Assembly (NCBI GenBank): GCA_027625915.1
Contig: JANTQA010000029.1
Location: 9,672,001 to 9,736,000 of the forward strand
Source: Anaeramoeba flamelloides
Taxonomy: Eukaryota; Metamonada; Anaeramoebidae
Reading direction: 5' to 3'
Length of the DNA: 64,000 nt
Part shown: positions 47,063-59,079 of the stretch, in pieces
Position numbering within the stretch: the stretch's first letter is position 1
How the letters are laid out: each line of letters opens with the position of its first letter
Program-made: the position numbers and the translations under genes
The notes under the pieces: generated by a model
What the model was told of the DNA's origin: nothing
Database searches by the model: none
Seen by the model: the letters and a program-made list of their open reading frames with translations, nothing else

Positions 47063-48630
47063 TTAATCTTCAATAAAATATAATAAATTTTTCATCAGCT
47101 CTTTTTTAGATTTTATATTGACAAAGGAATCCTTTCCTTTCATTTTTGAAACCAAGTGTGAGTCTGCAAATGAAATCATGGAAGGTTTCTTGACGAATAC
47201 TATATTTTTTTTCATGCTTTTGAAGCATCTTGGTGAAAACACGAAAGAGAAAACATAATTTTTATGATTTTTTTTGTTCTTGAGATAAAACTCCCTTGCA
47301 TTTTCTGGGTTTTTTGCTCTTCGGAAGCAAATTTCATTTTTTGTTATAATAGGTATCACTGTTTTCAAACAATTATGAAAATGCTTTACATTTTTCCGAG
47401 AAATGTCGACCCAAATAACCCATTTTAGAATGCGATCGTCTTTTTTTCGATCTTTTTGGATCTTGTTTTGTTTTTTTGTTGTTTTTTTTTTTGGATTCCG
47501 CGTCGTTTTTTGTTGTTACGCCTTTTTTTGCTTTTTTCCGATCCACTGTCATCACTTTCACTTGAATTGCCTTCTTTTATAAAATTGCTTGAAATTGAAA
47601 CAAAGTTTATTTGTTTCATAATTGTGTCATTAATGTCATCATATTCGTCCCAAATAAAATCATGTGCATCTGGATAATCATCAGAATCCTCACTTTCGCT
47701 TGAGTCAGTGCTACTCTTAGTTTTGGTAGACGTAGAATAACCACTGCTTTGATCAAGAGAAGATTCCGAATCCAAATCAGAGTTTGTGTTTGTGTTTGTG
47801 TTTGAGTCGGAGTTCGAATTAGAATTCAAACTGGAATTAGATCCTAAACTTGAACTGCTTTCTGAAGAATTACTCTTATCGTAACGTTCAGATTTTGCTT
47901 CAGAAGTTGAACTAGAAGTGTTTTTGTATTTTTTTGAATTTTTTTCTTCTTCAGTCGATTGTTTGGCTTTTCTTTTCTTTTTTTTTTTCTTTTTGATTTT
48001 CTTTTTCTTTTGATCGTGATTTTTTTTTTTCTTTTTTTTTGTATTTTTAGATTTACCTTCACCGGAAGAAGAGTTTCCAGAATGTTCCGATTTTAAGGAA
48101 AGTTGTTTTTTTTTTCTTTTATCTTTACCTTTTCCTTTTCCTTTTCCTTTTCTTGTAACTTTACCTTTACCTTTACCTTTACCTTTTCCTTTTCCTTTTT
48201 CTTTTCCTTTACCTTTTTTCAATTTTTCCTTTTTTTTTTTTATTGATTTTTTTTGATCGATGTCTTCGGAATCGGATGTGTTTCTCGAATTTGAGTCTTC
48301 AAGGATTTGATCTTTGATTGCCTCTGCAAGATCCTCTTCTGTATAAGTTATTTGCACTTTCAGTTTTTTTACAAGCCTTTTTGTTGTAGGGTATTTTAAA
48401 GTAAGTAAGGGTCTTATGAAGATGATGGGCTTTTTTTTTTTGTTAAGAGAGTCCCAAAAATTATCTTCAAAGCAATACTTTTCATCGATAATTAAAATTT
48501 TAATTTTTCTTTTATCAAGATCATTATATTTTTTAATCTTTTTAACAGAGATCGAGCGTTTTCTTAAAATTCTAATTGAATTTCTTAAATTTTTAAAAGT
48601 TTCGTCAAACCAATAAGCAGTATAAGTCAT
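47063..48630 (-). CDS. novel protein with two receiver-like domains and a charged linker
   Basis: Not recognised as a known protein. First frame (48630-47425): 401 residues. Residues 1-115 look like a small alpha/beta domain (TAYWFDETFKNLRNSIRIL, IKILIIDEKYCF, KPIIFIRPLL, ITYTEEDLAEAI). A linker of about 290 residues of pure GK, KK, SS, SN and acidic tracts follows. A second domain of similar layout is encoded at 47440-47063 in the -1 frame: VIWVDISRKNVKHFHNCLKT, NYVFSFVFSPRCF, NIVFVKKPSMI, VNIKSKKELMKNLLYFI. Both start with a (Y/V)xW(V/F)D strand and end with a T/S-x-x-E-L helix, as in receiver or TIR-like folds. The switch point is an A7 run (47441-47447) that in the first frame reads A-AAA-AAG, a classic -1 slippery site; an assembly error is equally possible. 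No membrane segment; probably cytosolic or nuclear. Confidence 0.7.
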
Positions 48631-49424
48631 TTTTTTGTTTTGGTTTAGTTTGTCAATCTAAATTGAAATTTGGATGTAAAATTTCTTTTTTTTTTTTTTG
48701 AGAAAATAACAAAACCAAAAATAAATCTTAAATTTACGATAAACCAAAATTATGTAATTATTTTTTATCAAATTCAAACACATCTAAAGACGATTTGATT
48801 TTATGTTTTTTGAAATTTATATTCTTCTTTTCATACTCTTTGGTCTCGTTTGCCAATAACTTTAGAATTGCAAAATTATTTCAAACTTGTTTTTATTTTT
48901 TTTGAAAACGAAAACTATCGTCATAATTAAAAGCTTTTTAAATTAATGTGTAGGGTTAATTACCATCAAAATATTGAGCATTTTTTTTTCAAAAATAAAA
49001 TTTTTTAAAAAAAAGATTTTGAATTTTCTATTTTGGAAAAATGTATTGTAACAGATTAGAAATTCCATAGACAAGATAATTGCGGAATTTTCAGTGAACT
49101 ATAAGGATAGATGAAGATAAATCTTTAAAAATTAGTTTGTCAAACTCAAATTTTGAAATTATTAAAACTTGTTTTTATGAACCTTTAGACAAACTTACAA
49201 AACAGTATGAATCATAAAATTAAAGTTTATTAATTCAATTGAGATAGTAACGAGTCAGAAAAGATTTTGCTGATTGGGTGTAATTTTAATCATATTTTAA
49301 TAGTTTGAAATACTCAAAACTTACTAAAAAACTATTTTTAGTGTCTGGAGGATTGAAACTATTCAAAAAGAATGTAATGGAGAACAGCCTTTGTGAAAAG
49401 AGTCAAATTACTATTTGTTGCACA
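48631..49424. other. 5' flank of the receiver-like gene
   Basis: On the minus strand an A/C-rich leader precedes the start codon. Beyond it only AT-rich sequence, nothing recognised. Confidence 0.45.
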
Positions 49425-49637
49425 ATAAATCTAACAAAATTTTCATTCAAGCTTTTTAAAATAAGATTTTAAAAATCCATTAACTTTTCAATTTTTTCAT
49501 CTACAATTTGAGTGTATGGAAGCTTAAATTATTCGTTTTACCTTTTAAATCGGGAAATTTGATTACTAATTTGAAAAATTGGGATTGATTTTTTCGGAAA
49601 GCAGAATGTAAATTTTGATCTTTTTTCTTTTACAATT
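49425..49637. mobile_element. MITE family A, copy 7
   Basis: Left TCTAACAAAATTTTCATTCA then AGCTTTTTAAAA; right TTCGGAAAGCAGAATGTAAA then CTTTTACAATTAACAC. Moderately diverged. Confidence 0.65.
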
Positions 49638-49649
49638 AACACTCAAACT

Positions 49650-49882
49650 ATTGTAGTCAAAATAAAACGTGCAAAAAAGTTTAATACGTGTTTCAAAATA
49701 AAAAGCGTGTTTTTTTGTTATAGTTGACCTATACATTAATCAATCAAAGAAACCAATAATAAACCCTAAAAAAATATGGTATTGGTTTCTTAAAGTTCTA
49801 TTATTTAAAAAGAAATTCTAAAAATGAAGGATCAAATTGGAAAATTTATCTCAAAAAATAGAGTAAATTTTTCAGAGAAATT
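49650..49882 (+). mobile_element. MITE family C, 5' half only
   Basis: Starts ACTATTGTAGTCAAAATAAA and matches the first half of the 7-kb copy to GAGTAAATTTTT, then changes abruptly to unrelated sequence. Confidence 0.75.
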
Positions 49883-49959
49883 TTCATTAACAAAAAATAA
49901 AAAATTTCGGATTTTTTCTACTTTTTACCTTTTCCAAATTTCCCTTTTTAAGTTGTTTG

Positions 49960-50282
49960 GGTTCCTCCTCTTTTTGTTTTTTTAGGTGCTTGGAGAAGGT
50001 TCAAGGAATAAAAAATCATTATAAGAATTGGTGGACTTGGTCATGACTAACCTAACCAAAATTGTTAATGATCAGATCTAAAATGAATTGAGCTGGAATT
50101 ATGCAACTGTGGAGAACTGAATCCAACGAATGCGATCTGAAGCCAACCAAAGTGAACCGAATTGAACTTTACGTACAATCTGTCGAGTCGTTACCTGGAC
50201 TGGGTTTTTGCTGTCGAGTCGGTATCTTGTACTGGGATTTTGCGAAAACAAGATTTGGGAAACTTGTAAAAAAAAAAAAAAT

Positions 50283-50315
<33 letters not shown>
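49960..50315 (+). mobile_element. GC-richer unit ending in poly-A (SINE-like, unclassified)
   Basis: About 300 bases clearly less AT-rich than anything around, followed by a poly-A tract of about 45. Contains a direct repeat of about 31 bases (CTGTCGAGTCG at 50180 and 50211) and several degenerate GAACTGAA / GAACCGAA words. Composition shift plus poly-A tail suggests a retroposed transcript inserted upstream of LINE remains. The 76-codon frame through it is not recognised. No convincing RNA polymerase III boxes. Confidence 0.45.
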
Positions 50316-50339
50316 CAACTCAATTTTGTAAAACCAAAT

Positions 50340-50717
50340 CTTATTCTTAAAACCTTAGCACTTTATAGAATCAAACCATCTATAAAGTTTCTAAAAAACT
50401 TAATAAAGTCACCTATTTCATTTGATCTATAGTTTTTCAAATATTTAGATCTCTTTATTAAAACAAGAAATTATTGAAAATATTGATCATTTTTTATGGG
50501 TCTATCCTTCCTATGAAAAAGATAGATTAATATTTCATAACAAATTAAAAAAAAAAAATCTTAATGAATTAATTTAAAACAAACAGTTTGAAACTATTTT
50601 CATTAAATAATAATCGTGAAATCTATGATTTTACGCTTAAATTTCTTTTTGGGAATTTAAGTAAAAGGGTATCCAGAGTGTAATTTACACTTCTTCAACA
50701 ATAAAAAAAAAAAAAAA
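50340..50717 (+). mobile_element. LINE 3'-end relic, piece 1
   Basis: Frames broken, but translated blocks fit the C-terminus of a non-LTR retrotransposon ORF2: IIENIDHFLWVYPSYEKDRL at about 50469-50530 resembles the zinc-binding tail (H.L..CP.Y...R, first Cys lost), then LFGNLSKRVSRV near 50,647. It ends in an A15 run at 50703-50717, a likely poly-A tail. Confidence 0.55.
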
Positions 50718-51110
50718 TTCAGATTTTTTAAAGATGAAATCAATATCCAATTATTATATGGATTAGAAGTATTTGGTTTCACAAAAACAGATTTTAAAGA
50801 ATATTGATTATTGGGTTAATAAAAAAATTACAAAAATTTTGTTAATTAACCCACATCCCCTAAGCTTATTTATAAAATAAAAGTAAAAACTCTTCCAGTC
50901 AGAATAAATATATAAAAAGAAGATTAAAGTTAATTCAAATTTTGAAAATCCCCTAAGTTTTGACGAATTCATTAATTACCCTCCTTATAGAAAGAAAGAA
51001 TCAGAAAATATTAATTGGTATTCCAAAAATTTTAAACAAATCGAATATGAACTTGAGAAATTCAGAATTAAAAATTTCGAAAATTGTAAAAGTTGGAAAT
51101 GTCGTTAGGT
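50718..51110 (+). mobile_element. LINE relic, piece 2 (end of reverse transcriptase)
   Basis: Blocks typical of the end of a LINE reverse-transcriptase domain: QLLYGLEVFGFTKTDFKEY at about 50748-50805 (the LLYGxE motif), INPHPLSLFIK then LPVRINI (counterpart of the ETGLLPV block), then INWYSKNFKQIEYELEKFRI at 51011-51070. Stops interrupt the frame. It lies downstream of piece 1 although in a whole LINE it would come before it, so two separate insertions or a rearrangement are implied. Confidence 0.6.
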
Positions 51111-51435
51111 TTTTTTTAATTTGAGAAATAACCTGAAAATTTCAAAAATTTTCAGTTTATTTCACAAAATCTAAAAAAACCTAGATACTCCACAAAAAAA
51201 TGTAAAAATTATTCAAATCAATAATACGATAAATAAGGAGCCATGTTGTCAAGTACCTTCAAGTGCCTAGATTTTTTTTAAGTTTTGAAATGAATAAAAA
51301 ATTAAATAAATTTTCTTTTTATTTCATAAAGTAAAAAAAAAAAAACAAACGGCAGTTTTCTTGGATTAATCCATTTTATCTTCAAAGTCTTCTAGGTTTT
51401 TTTGGGGTGATCTGTTTTATTTGTGAAGTGTTCTA

Positions 51436-51631
51436 CAGCCAGTTTCACTTTAAAGGCACAAAATTTCAACGGAATTTAAGGCATCAAAAAATCTCAAATT
51501 AAGGCACAAAATTTGAGATTCTAGTAAAATAAATTGTAAAAAAAATAATTACAAATTTGGTGCCTTAATTTGAGAGTTTTTTGTGCCTTAAATTTAGTTG
51601 AAAGTTTGTGCCTTAAAAGTGGGACTGACTG
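51436..51631. mobile_element. MITE family B, copy 7
   Basis: 196 bp, ends CAGCCAGTTTCACTTTAAAG and AGTGGGACTGACTG, TA flanks. Confidence 0.9.
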
Positions 51632-52126
51632 TATTTTTTTTCAAATATTCATGATATAAGCAAGGAACTATTAGTATTAAAATGAGTTGTTTGATAATAT
51701 CGATTTTTGTTTTTTATTAGAAAATTTATTTGATTTAGTTTTATTTGTTTGAAAATCTTTAAAAATTGGGGAAATAATTTTAAATTCAATTATTGATACA
51801 TTTAATATTTGGGTTTTTATTAATCCACTCAAAAAAACAATGTTGGTTTATTGATCATTGATTATAAATAATCAAATTAAAAATCATTTCTTTAGATTAT
51901 GAGATCAAATTTCATATCCCTGGAATTTTAAAAAATTATTTTGGGAGAATTTTTAATTTGGTTGTTTGGTTTATTTTTTTTTGATTTTTTTTTATTCAAT
52001 AAATTGAAAAAATTAATTTAAATATCTCTTTGAATCAAAAATATTGATTTTTTTAAGTTTATATTAATAAACCCTTCAGGAAAAAAGCTCAGCACCATTT
52101 TTAATATGAAAGCTTAAATAAACTAG

Positions 52127-52643
52127 ATTCCAAAAATTTGGACACAGTTTAAACAGTGGAAAGAACATCATTACTACACTTTAAATTCAAATTGGAAAGA
52201 ATTTTGATTTTACAAACAATTTCATTTTTTGTCTTTTTTGTTTTGTTTTCATTTCCTTTTTTGCAGTTACGTAATCTATTTTGGTTAGATCTCGAAAATT
52301 TTTTTCAATGGCTGATAGAAGGTTAGTGATGAGTTTCTTAAATTGGAAAATCACATACAATTAATAGATGGTATCTTATCATTTGATGGATCAACAATTG
52401 TTGGTGAAATTTCAACAAATTTACCAATACATTTTTTGTTCCGCCCGTTTCATTATTTTGGACACACCTATTTTTATTTTTGAGTTTTATATTTTTTTCT
52501 TTTATTTAGATTAAAATGATTACATATTAAAACATTAATACTAGGTAACGCAAACATTGTTTTATATTAAATTTGTAAAAATAGAATAAATTGGGTTTTA
52601 TTTTGTCTATTTTTGATTTTGGGCGTGTCCAAATTTTTGGAAT
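52127..52643 (+). mobile_element. MITE family M, copy 2 (517 bp)
   Basis: Best-preserved M: ends ATTCCAAAAATTTGGACAC and GTGTCCAAATTTTTGGAAT are perfect inverted repeats of 19 bases. Confidence 0.88.
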
Positions 52644-52675
52644 GGGGTTTAGAACCTGAAAAGTCAAGGTACGAT

Positions 52676-53034
52676 CAATTAATAAAAGAGTAAAACAATA
52701 AAAAAAGGTAAAATGAAGTATTTAATACAATAAAAGTTTCTTTAATACTATCTTTTGGTTTGGGTTTTTCTTTGATTGATCAATTATTAAAAAAAAAATG
52801 GCTTTTTTTTGGATATCTCTAAAACCACACCAACAATTTCGATAATCAAGGAAGGGGATTTAAATTATGGTTGTTGGTTTGATTGAAAATAATACAATGG
52901 ATTATTATTTGAAGTTAATTAGTTTCTTCTTTTTATTGATCTTAATTTGAATTTTCAGGTTGTATTAAGGTTCCTAATGAAAAAAACATGTTTTAACTTT
53001 TTTTCCATGTTTCTCTTTTTTTCCAGAAGGGTAA
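52676..53034 (-). mobile_element. MITE family H, copy 3 (inverted, partial)
   Basis: Interior is the reverse complement of H copies 1 and 2 (TTTTCTTTGATTGATCAATT; TACTATCTTTTGGTTTGGG). The right end CTTTTTTTCCATGTTTCTC is less regular and the left end is poorly defined. Confidence 0.6.
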
Positions 53035-53273
53035 TGCAATTTTTTTGAAATTAAGTAGATTTTTTAAACTAAGTAATTTTAAAACTTTGTGGTTTTGTTT
53101 TGAAAGTTTGTTTTTGTATACTTCCTTTATATACAATAAGATTTCAATCATCTTTGAAAGAAAATATTTTTTTTTTAAATAATTCGGAAAAATATTGAAT
53201 TTTGGATGTTTTGAAAATGAGAAAAATGGATCAAACCTATTAAAAACAATAATTCATTTTCGAAAATAGCGTT

Positions 53274-54427
53274 AAGGGGGTAGTATTTTGGAAAAAAAAA
53301 GTATTATCTTGTAAAGATCTTACTATTTTTTTTTTTTTTTTTTTTTTTTTTTGCAATTTGTGTTTCAAGATATGAAATGGATGAGTTAAACGTTATCTAA
53401 ACAATTTATTAATTTGAATCTTTTTTTTTTAAATACAAAATTCGTATTTTTCGAATATAAAATCAAAAACAAGTAACAAATTATATTGTTTAACAATTAA
53501 GTTAATTTTTGAAAATGGAAAAATATATTTTTCGTTTTATGTTGGAATCTATTGATTTTGAAAGATAATTTTTTATTTTGTTATTATTTTTCAATGATTA
53601 ATATTTCAATTCAAATCTCAGCAAATAAAACTAATTCTGGTCAAAGTGATTTAATAAATTGATATTTGATAGAAGTTTAATTAAAGTTCTTCAAGTAAAT
53701 TGAGATCTATTAAGCAATTATTTTTTTTATCTTAAGGTTTTGAAAAAAGTTTTTTTCTGGTTTTCAAAAATAAAAAAAAAAATTGCTAAAAAATTTTCAA
53801 ATTGAAAAATTTTTTTAACAAATCATTTGCTTTTATAAAAAAGAAAATTTTGATAATTGTTTTAATCGTTTTTAGAAGAAAAAATTATGATTTTGAATTT
53901 TGAGGATAAAATTAACTAATTCCCAAATATCTTCAAGAAAATTTTATTTTGAAAAATCGACTTTTATCTTAAAACAAAAAGAAAATTTCTTCGTAGAATT
54001 TTTAAATGACTTTAAAAATTTAATGATTATGACTATACTTCTTAAATCAATACAATTATCTTTCAATAAGTTGAATAAATCATTTTTTTTTTTGGTTAAC
54101 CAAAAGAATTATCTCAAAAAAGAAAAAAAAATCTATAAATTAATAATTCCTGGTAACAAAGACTTGTTATTGTATAATAATGATGGAAATGGCAATAAAC
54201 AGGGTAAAAAATTTTTATAATGTGAGAAATAAAATGAATTTATATGTTTTTTTTTTCGGAAAGAATGGAAAAAAAAAATTGATCTCACACAAAAAAAATA
54301 TTCTTTTTTGTGTTTCTTAGTTAGCAGAATTTTTTGACACTTTGCATATCCAAAATTTGTAAGTAGAGAATACCACCAATAACATATTTTAAAATTTTTC
54401 CATGTTACAGTAGAGGACAGATCCCTT
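53274..54427 (+). mobile_element. DNA element L, copy 2
   Basis: About 1.15 kb, ends AAGGGGGTAGTATTTT and GGACAGATCCCTT. A 106-codon frame (53900-54220) covers sequence shared by all three L copies (AATTCCCAAATATCTTCAAG) but is closed in the others, so it is probably chance. Confidence 0.75.
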
Positions 54428-54879
54428 AAAAAAAAGTTTGATTTGATAGTAATCAGATTTTTTCATCATTTTTCAATTTCAAGCTGTTGGTAATTTTTTT
54501 TGAATTTGCTATTAAATTTACTTGAAGGTTTTTTTGTTTACTAGTCCCTTAAACATTTTGTCTAAGGAAAGTGTATTTTTTTTTTATTTTTTTCACAAAC
54601 ATTTTGACAGCTAGACGTATAGGTGCGATCAAAATATTAAATAAAAAACAAATATACACCACAAAAAAGTCTCACTTTTCCAAAGCTTTTCACACATTGA
54701 ATTGTTTGAAAGTTTTGTAAATTGTCTGAAAGTGTTTGAAAAGACTTGAAAGCCTTGTGAAAAGCGATGAGATTTTTTGTAGTGCACTTTTATTAGTCTG
54801 ACTTTCTTCTTAATTCAGGAAACCAAAAGGAACAAGTTGATTTAGTTATTCATTAAAAAAAAGATTTGATACAAGAGAT

Positions 54880-55467
54880 TTATTTCTGGTTTAGTTTTGG
54901 TAACAAATTTTTTTTTTTTTTGAATTTCTTTTCTTCTTTTGTTTCATTTAAATGCTTTTGTTTCAGAAGTAGCTTAATAAGGAGGCTGATAAATTTTAAT
55001 TTTTGGTGATCACTTAATTGGTTTTTTTTTCTTTGGGATTGGTGTAATAACAGAATGATGTCGCTTTGAAGTTTTTGTTGTGCAACTAATAATTTTTCAA
55101 TATTCCTCAAGCTTTGTTCTGGTGAATGGGTACGCTTACAGCATTTCCAAATTGCTCGAATAAAAAGGTACGCTGGGAACACAAACAAGGTGAGAGTATA
55201 GTTGACTAAGGAGAAAAAGGACTCCAAGCGAGTCAGCTTTTTGCTTGACTTATTAAACCATTTTTGAACTTTTGTTAGCATGATCAAAAAATTAACATTT
55301 TTCGAGCTGCAAGACGATGGGCGGAATTCCAGGTTTTGGATAACTGTTGATGAAGTTTTTTTTGTTTTTTTTTTTTCTTTTGATCGTGAAGATTGGCTTG
55401 CCCCGCCACAAACAATCAAGCTGAGAAAAAAGAAAAGAAAAATCACAAAAATAACATCTCTTTTCAT
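54880..55467 (-). CDS. orphan protein with signal peptide and one membrane segment
   Basis: 195 residues, not recognised. Residues 1-24 (RDVIFVIFLFFFLSLIVCGG after the start Met-Lys) form a typical signal peptide with a cleavage-like GGAS. Then a Lys/Ser-rich stretch, a second hydrophobic helix at about 88-110 (YTLTLFVFPAYLFIRAIWKC) ending in CCKR, and a basic, helical tail (SLRNIEKLLVAQQKLQSDII; KLKFISLLIKLLLKQKHLNE) likely on the cytosolic side. Probably a type I membrane protein of the secretory system. One exon; TAA stop. The start is the first ATG and has an A/C-rich leader with CAACAACAAG. Length, clean N-terminal topology and continuous frame argue that it is real. Confidence 0.6.
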   Translation of the reverse strand: MKRDVIFVIFLFFFLSLIVCGGASQSSRSKEKKKTKKTSSTVIQNLEFRPSSCSSKNVNFLIMLTKVQKWFNKSSKKLTRLESFFSLVNYTLTLFVFPAYLFIRAIWKCCKRTHSPEQSLRNIEKLLVAQQKLQSDIILLLHQSQRKKNQLSDHQKLKFISLLIKLLLKQKHLNETKEEKKFKKKKNLLPKLNQK

Positions 55468-55561
55468 GAAAAGTGTACTTTCTTCTTGTTGTTGTGAATC
55501 ACTTTTATCAAATTCAAATTTTTTAAAATCACAAAAATGGAGAAAAATGATTGTTCATTAA

Positions 55562-56750
55562 TCTTCTCCAAGTCATTTCATTTTGAAACGAAACATGCCC
55601 TGGATGGCTACAGGGTGGTTATAATTTTATGTTGTGAAAATTGTTTGATTCCGAAAGGATGATATTAGTTGAAATGTAAGATACCTTTAAGATTTTTGGT
55701 AACATTTAAAAAAACAGAAGAATAAAATGTTAACATCTAGTTAAAAGAAGTATTCAAATGATGAAGAAACTGTTCAAAAATACAATTAGTTTTCTATTGT
55801 TTCAAATCAAAGTAAGACCATTTAATTGTTGACATTTGTTCAGAGTGGTATTGTTTAGTCAAAATATTAATTTGTTGAAAAAAGTAAATAATTAAAAGTA
55901 TTAGCCGAAGGTGAACAAAAATATTTGAGATTCTTTTGAATCAAAAAGTTTCATTGTGCACAGTAGATTAAAAAAAAACTTTTATTGATAATCTTTCACC
56001 TAATACCTTAATGTAACTTTTGTTTTTTTTTTTTAGGCTTTGGTATTTGACCATAGAAAGATATAATAAATATATATATATATATTGTACAGATTTAATT
56101 TGGGTTTTGTGGTCAGACGAAATTAAGGTAAAATGGTAATAAATATTAAATAATATTTTATTTAATAATTATCTCTATTTTATCAATTTTTGATCAGATA
56201 CAATATATTTTTTGAAAAGATTCAATAATCGATCAATTATTTTATTTATTTTTTACAAATATTTAAAATATAATCTTCTAGTATCTTTTTAATTCTTTTT
56301 TAAAATGTAATTAAAGGATTCTATTTGTTGTTTATGTGTTGTTTTCATCATGTCTATAGGTTCCTTTTATTCCTATAGTAACTCAATATTATTTTAATGA
56401 GTTGAATATTTTAAGGTTGGTTATAATAAAAAACATGGGTTAGTTACACCACCGTAATTTGTCAATAAGATTTTAAAAAACTGGGAAATGTAATTTTTTG
56501 TTTGGTTGTATCCATATAAAAATTTGATTACTCAAAATAGGCTAAGGAAATAAAATAATAAAAAAAAAATCACATAAAGTAGATAACAAATTTAAACAAA
56601 TATTCCCCAATTACTTGAAATTGAAAAAAAAAAGTAAAAATTTGATTATCGTTTTCATACTTGTTTTAAAGCTATTTTCGGAAATAAATTATTTATTTTA
56701 ATAAAGTTTGATTCGTTTTTATCATTTTCGAAAAGTCCAAAATACAACAT
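55562..56750. other. intergenic, no gene seen
   Basis: AT-rich, including an (AT)n run at about 56072-56086 and short T runs. Nothing recognised. Confidence 0.45.
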
Positions 56751-56752
56751 AA

Positions 56753-57190
56753 CGTGATCAAAATAACAAGTTCCCAAAGACTATAATCAGGATTCATTGT
56801 AAAATCCATGTTTTTTTTTCTTCGTATTTAAATGGAAAATCTAATTTTCACTACCCAATAGTATACCTAAGTTCAATTCAATTTTGATGGTAAACGTCTG
56901 GTTATTTTCAGTTATATTTAAATTATTAATCAACTTTGTTCAAAATTTTTCATAATTTTCTCTTAGGATTTTTTTGTTTTTGTGATGATAAAAATTTTAT
57001 ACCAAATTAATTCTATTTTTTGAGATAAAATGTTACCAATTTGATCTTGATTTTTCATATTTCTTAAAAAAATATCGAATATATCAAAAAAAAATATCAG
57101 ATAGACTGATTATTTGTTGTATGTTTCTTTGCTCAACAAAGGTATAGGTTTTCGATAAAAAAAAATACACCTTTTTAATTATTTAACAAG
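56753..57190 (-). mobile_element. MITE family C, degenerate inverted copy
   Basis: Order of landmarks follows the inverted C copy at 22.4 kb (GTGATCAAAATAAC; CCCAATAGTATACCTAAGTTC; GGTAAACGTCTGGTTATTTTC) with many changes. An old insertion compared with the other C copies. Confidence 0.7.
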
Positions 57191-59079
57191 TATTTGACTT
57201 TTCTTCATGTATTATTTTGTGAACAGTTTTTCTAAATTATTTCAAAAAAAAAAATCTTTTTTTTCAATCAGAAAGGTTTAATATTGACTACAAAAGAACT
57301 TTACAAAAATACACATTAAAAACCAAATCATCCATTTTAAAATAGACAAATATAAAAAATCTACTTTATATTTTTTTAGATATTATCATTAGCAAAGTGG
57401 AAATTACATTCTATTTATCCTCAAACTTAAACCCACTTTTAACATTTAAATTTATAGAATTCAACTCCTAAAATTTTTTTAATTTTTATTTTTTTTTATT
57501 ATTGAAGAAGTGTAAATTACATTCTAAGTTGCCCTTAGACTTGAATTATCTTTCAGAAATTTAAGGGTAATATCATAGATTTTACAATTATTAATTAATT
57601 AAAATAATTTCAAATTATCTTCTTTTCAAATTATTATCTCAATATTTATTTCTTTTAATTTATTTATGAAATATCATTCTATCTTTGTCTTAATATGGCT
57701 TACTGATAAAAATGATTAATATTTTCAGGAATTTCCTTTTTTTGTCATATTTTAAATATAAGTAGCAAAATATAATTGAGTTTTTATTGATCACATATTA
57801 AAATATTTTTAAGCAATTGGCGAATGCTCTAAATTTTAGATTTGTTGAACTTGGGGGATAAATAAACTATTTTTTGTGTTTTAAATATCTAATTTTGATT
57901 TTTATTTATTTTGAAATATTCTTGGAGGGATTTCGCCAAGTATTGTATAGTTCTATTGTGGTAAGTAGCTTTTTTTAAGTTTGAGAAATCAAAAGAAAAT
58001 TTCTTAAAATTTCTTTTTATTTCGAAAATTAAAAAAAAATATATAACAAGAGTTTTCCAAAATTCGATATAATTGTTTAAAATCATTGATTTTAGCATAT
58101 TGTGTTAAATTTTGGAAAAGGTAACAATACTCCGAACTTATGGAATTCAGCAACTTGTTATATATGTATTTATATACATCAATTTTTTGTTCAATTACTA
58201 TTTTTGAATGGCGGGGGGGGGTGGGCTTTATTATTTATTCTTTTATTAATTTTTATTATTTTTTCTCAATAAGGAAGGTATGAATTATTGAATTTATTTT
58301 TGAAGAAATTTTTTTTAACAACTGAAATTATCATAAATTCAATTTTAAATACTAATTTGTTAATAAAGATTGGATATAAAAGATAAATAGCTGATATTTT
58401 TTCCCATTTAAAGATCAAATAACTTTAATAAAAAAATAAATAAATTTGAATAAAAACTGATTTTAATGATAATATATTTTCCTATTACTACTCTGAAGAG
58501 TCGAAAATAAAATATTGTTTAATCTATTGAATTTCAGAGATTTAATAAATATTTGTTAATAAAATAAATAATCAAGTGTTATGGATCCTTACAAGTTTGA
58601 ATATTTGATTTATTTTTCTTTTATTTTTAAAATATGATTAAAATTCCAAGGGTTATCTCACCAAAAACCCTCATAAATTACGAAAAGTGTGATTTCTTAA
58701 AAATAAAAATGTTTTCTTTTTGATCTTTGACCCAAAAAATACAAATAAAAAGGAAGATCTAATCTTTCGACTAAAAATTTATTTGTAGAAATGAACTCTT
58801 TTAAAAATGATAATTCATTTCTCTAAAGTTGACAAATAAAGTTGTATATCGGGTTTAATTGTATCTTTGTGTAAATAATTACTCTATTACATTTGGGAAA
58901 AACGAATAAATAATAATTAGTTTTCTCTTAAAATACTCAAAGTAAATCTAACAATCTCACAAAATGAAGTCTTCAAAAAATTGAGTTCTTTTAAAAAATA
59001 ACTGGATTTATGAGACAGATTTTGTTGGAAAATTTATCCAATGAAATTAATATTTAATAAAGAGAACAAAAAGTCTTTT
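57191..59079. other. intergenic, no gene seen
   Basis: About 1.9 kb of AT-rich sequence. The only oddity is a G-rich run at 58209-58224. The 69-codon minus-strand frame near 58 kb has no family signal. Confidence 0.45.
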
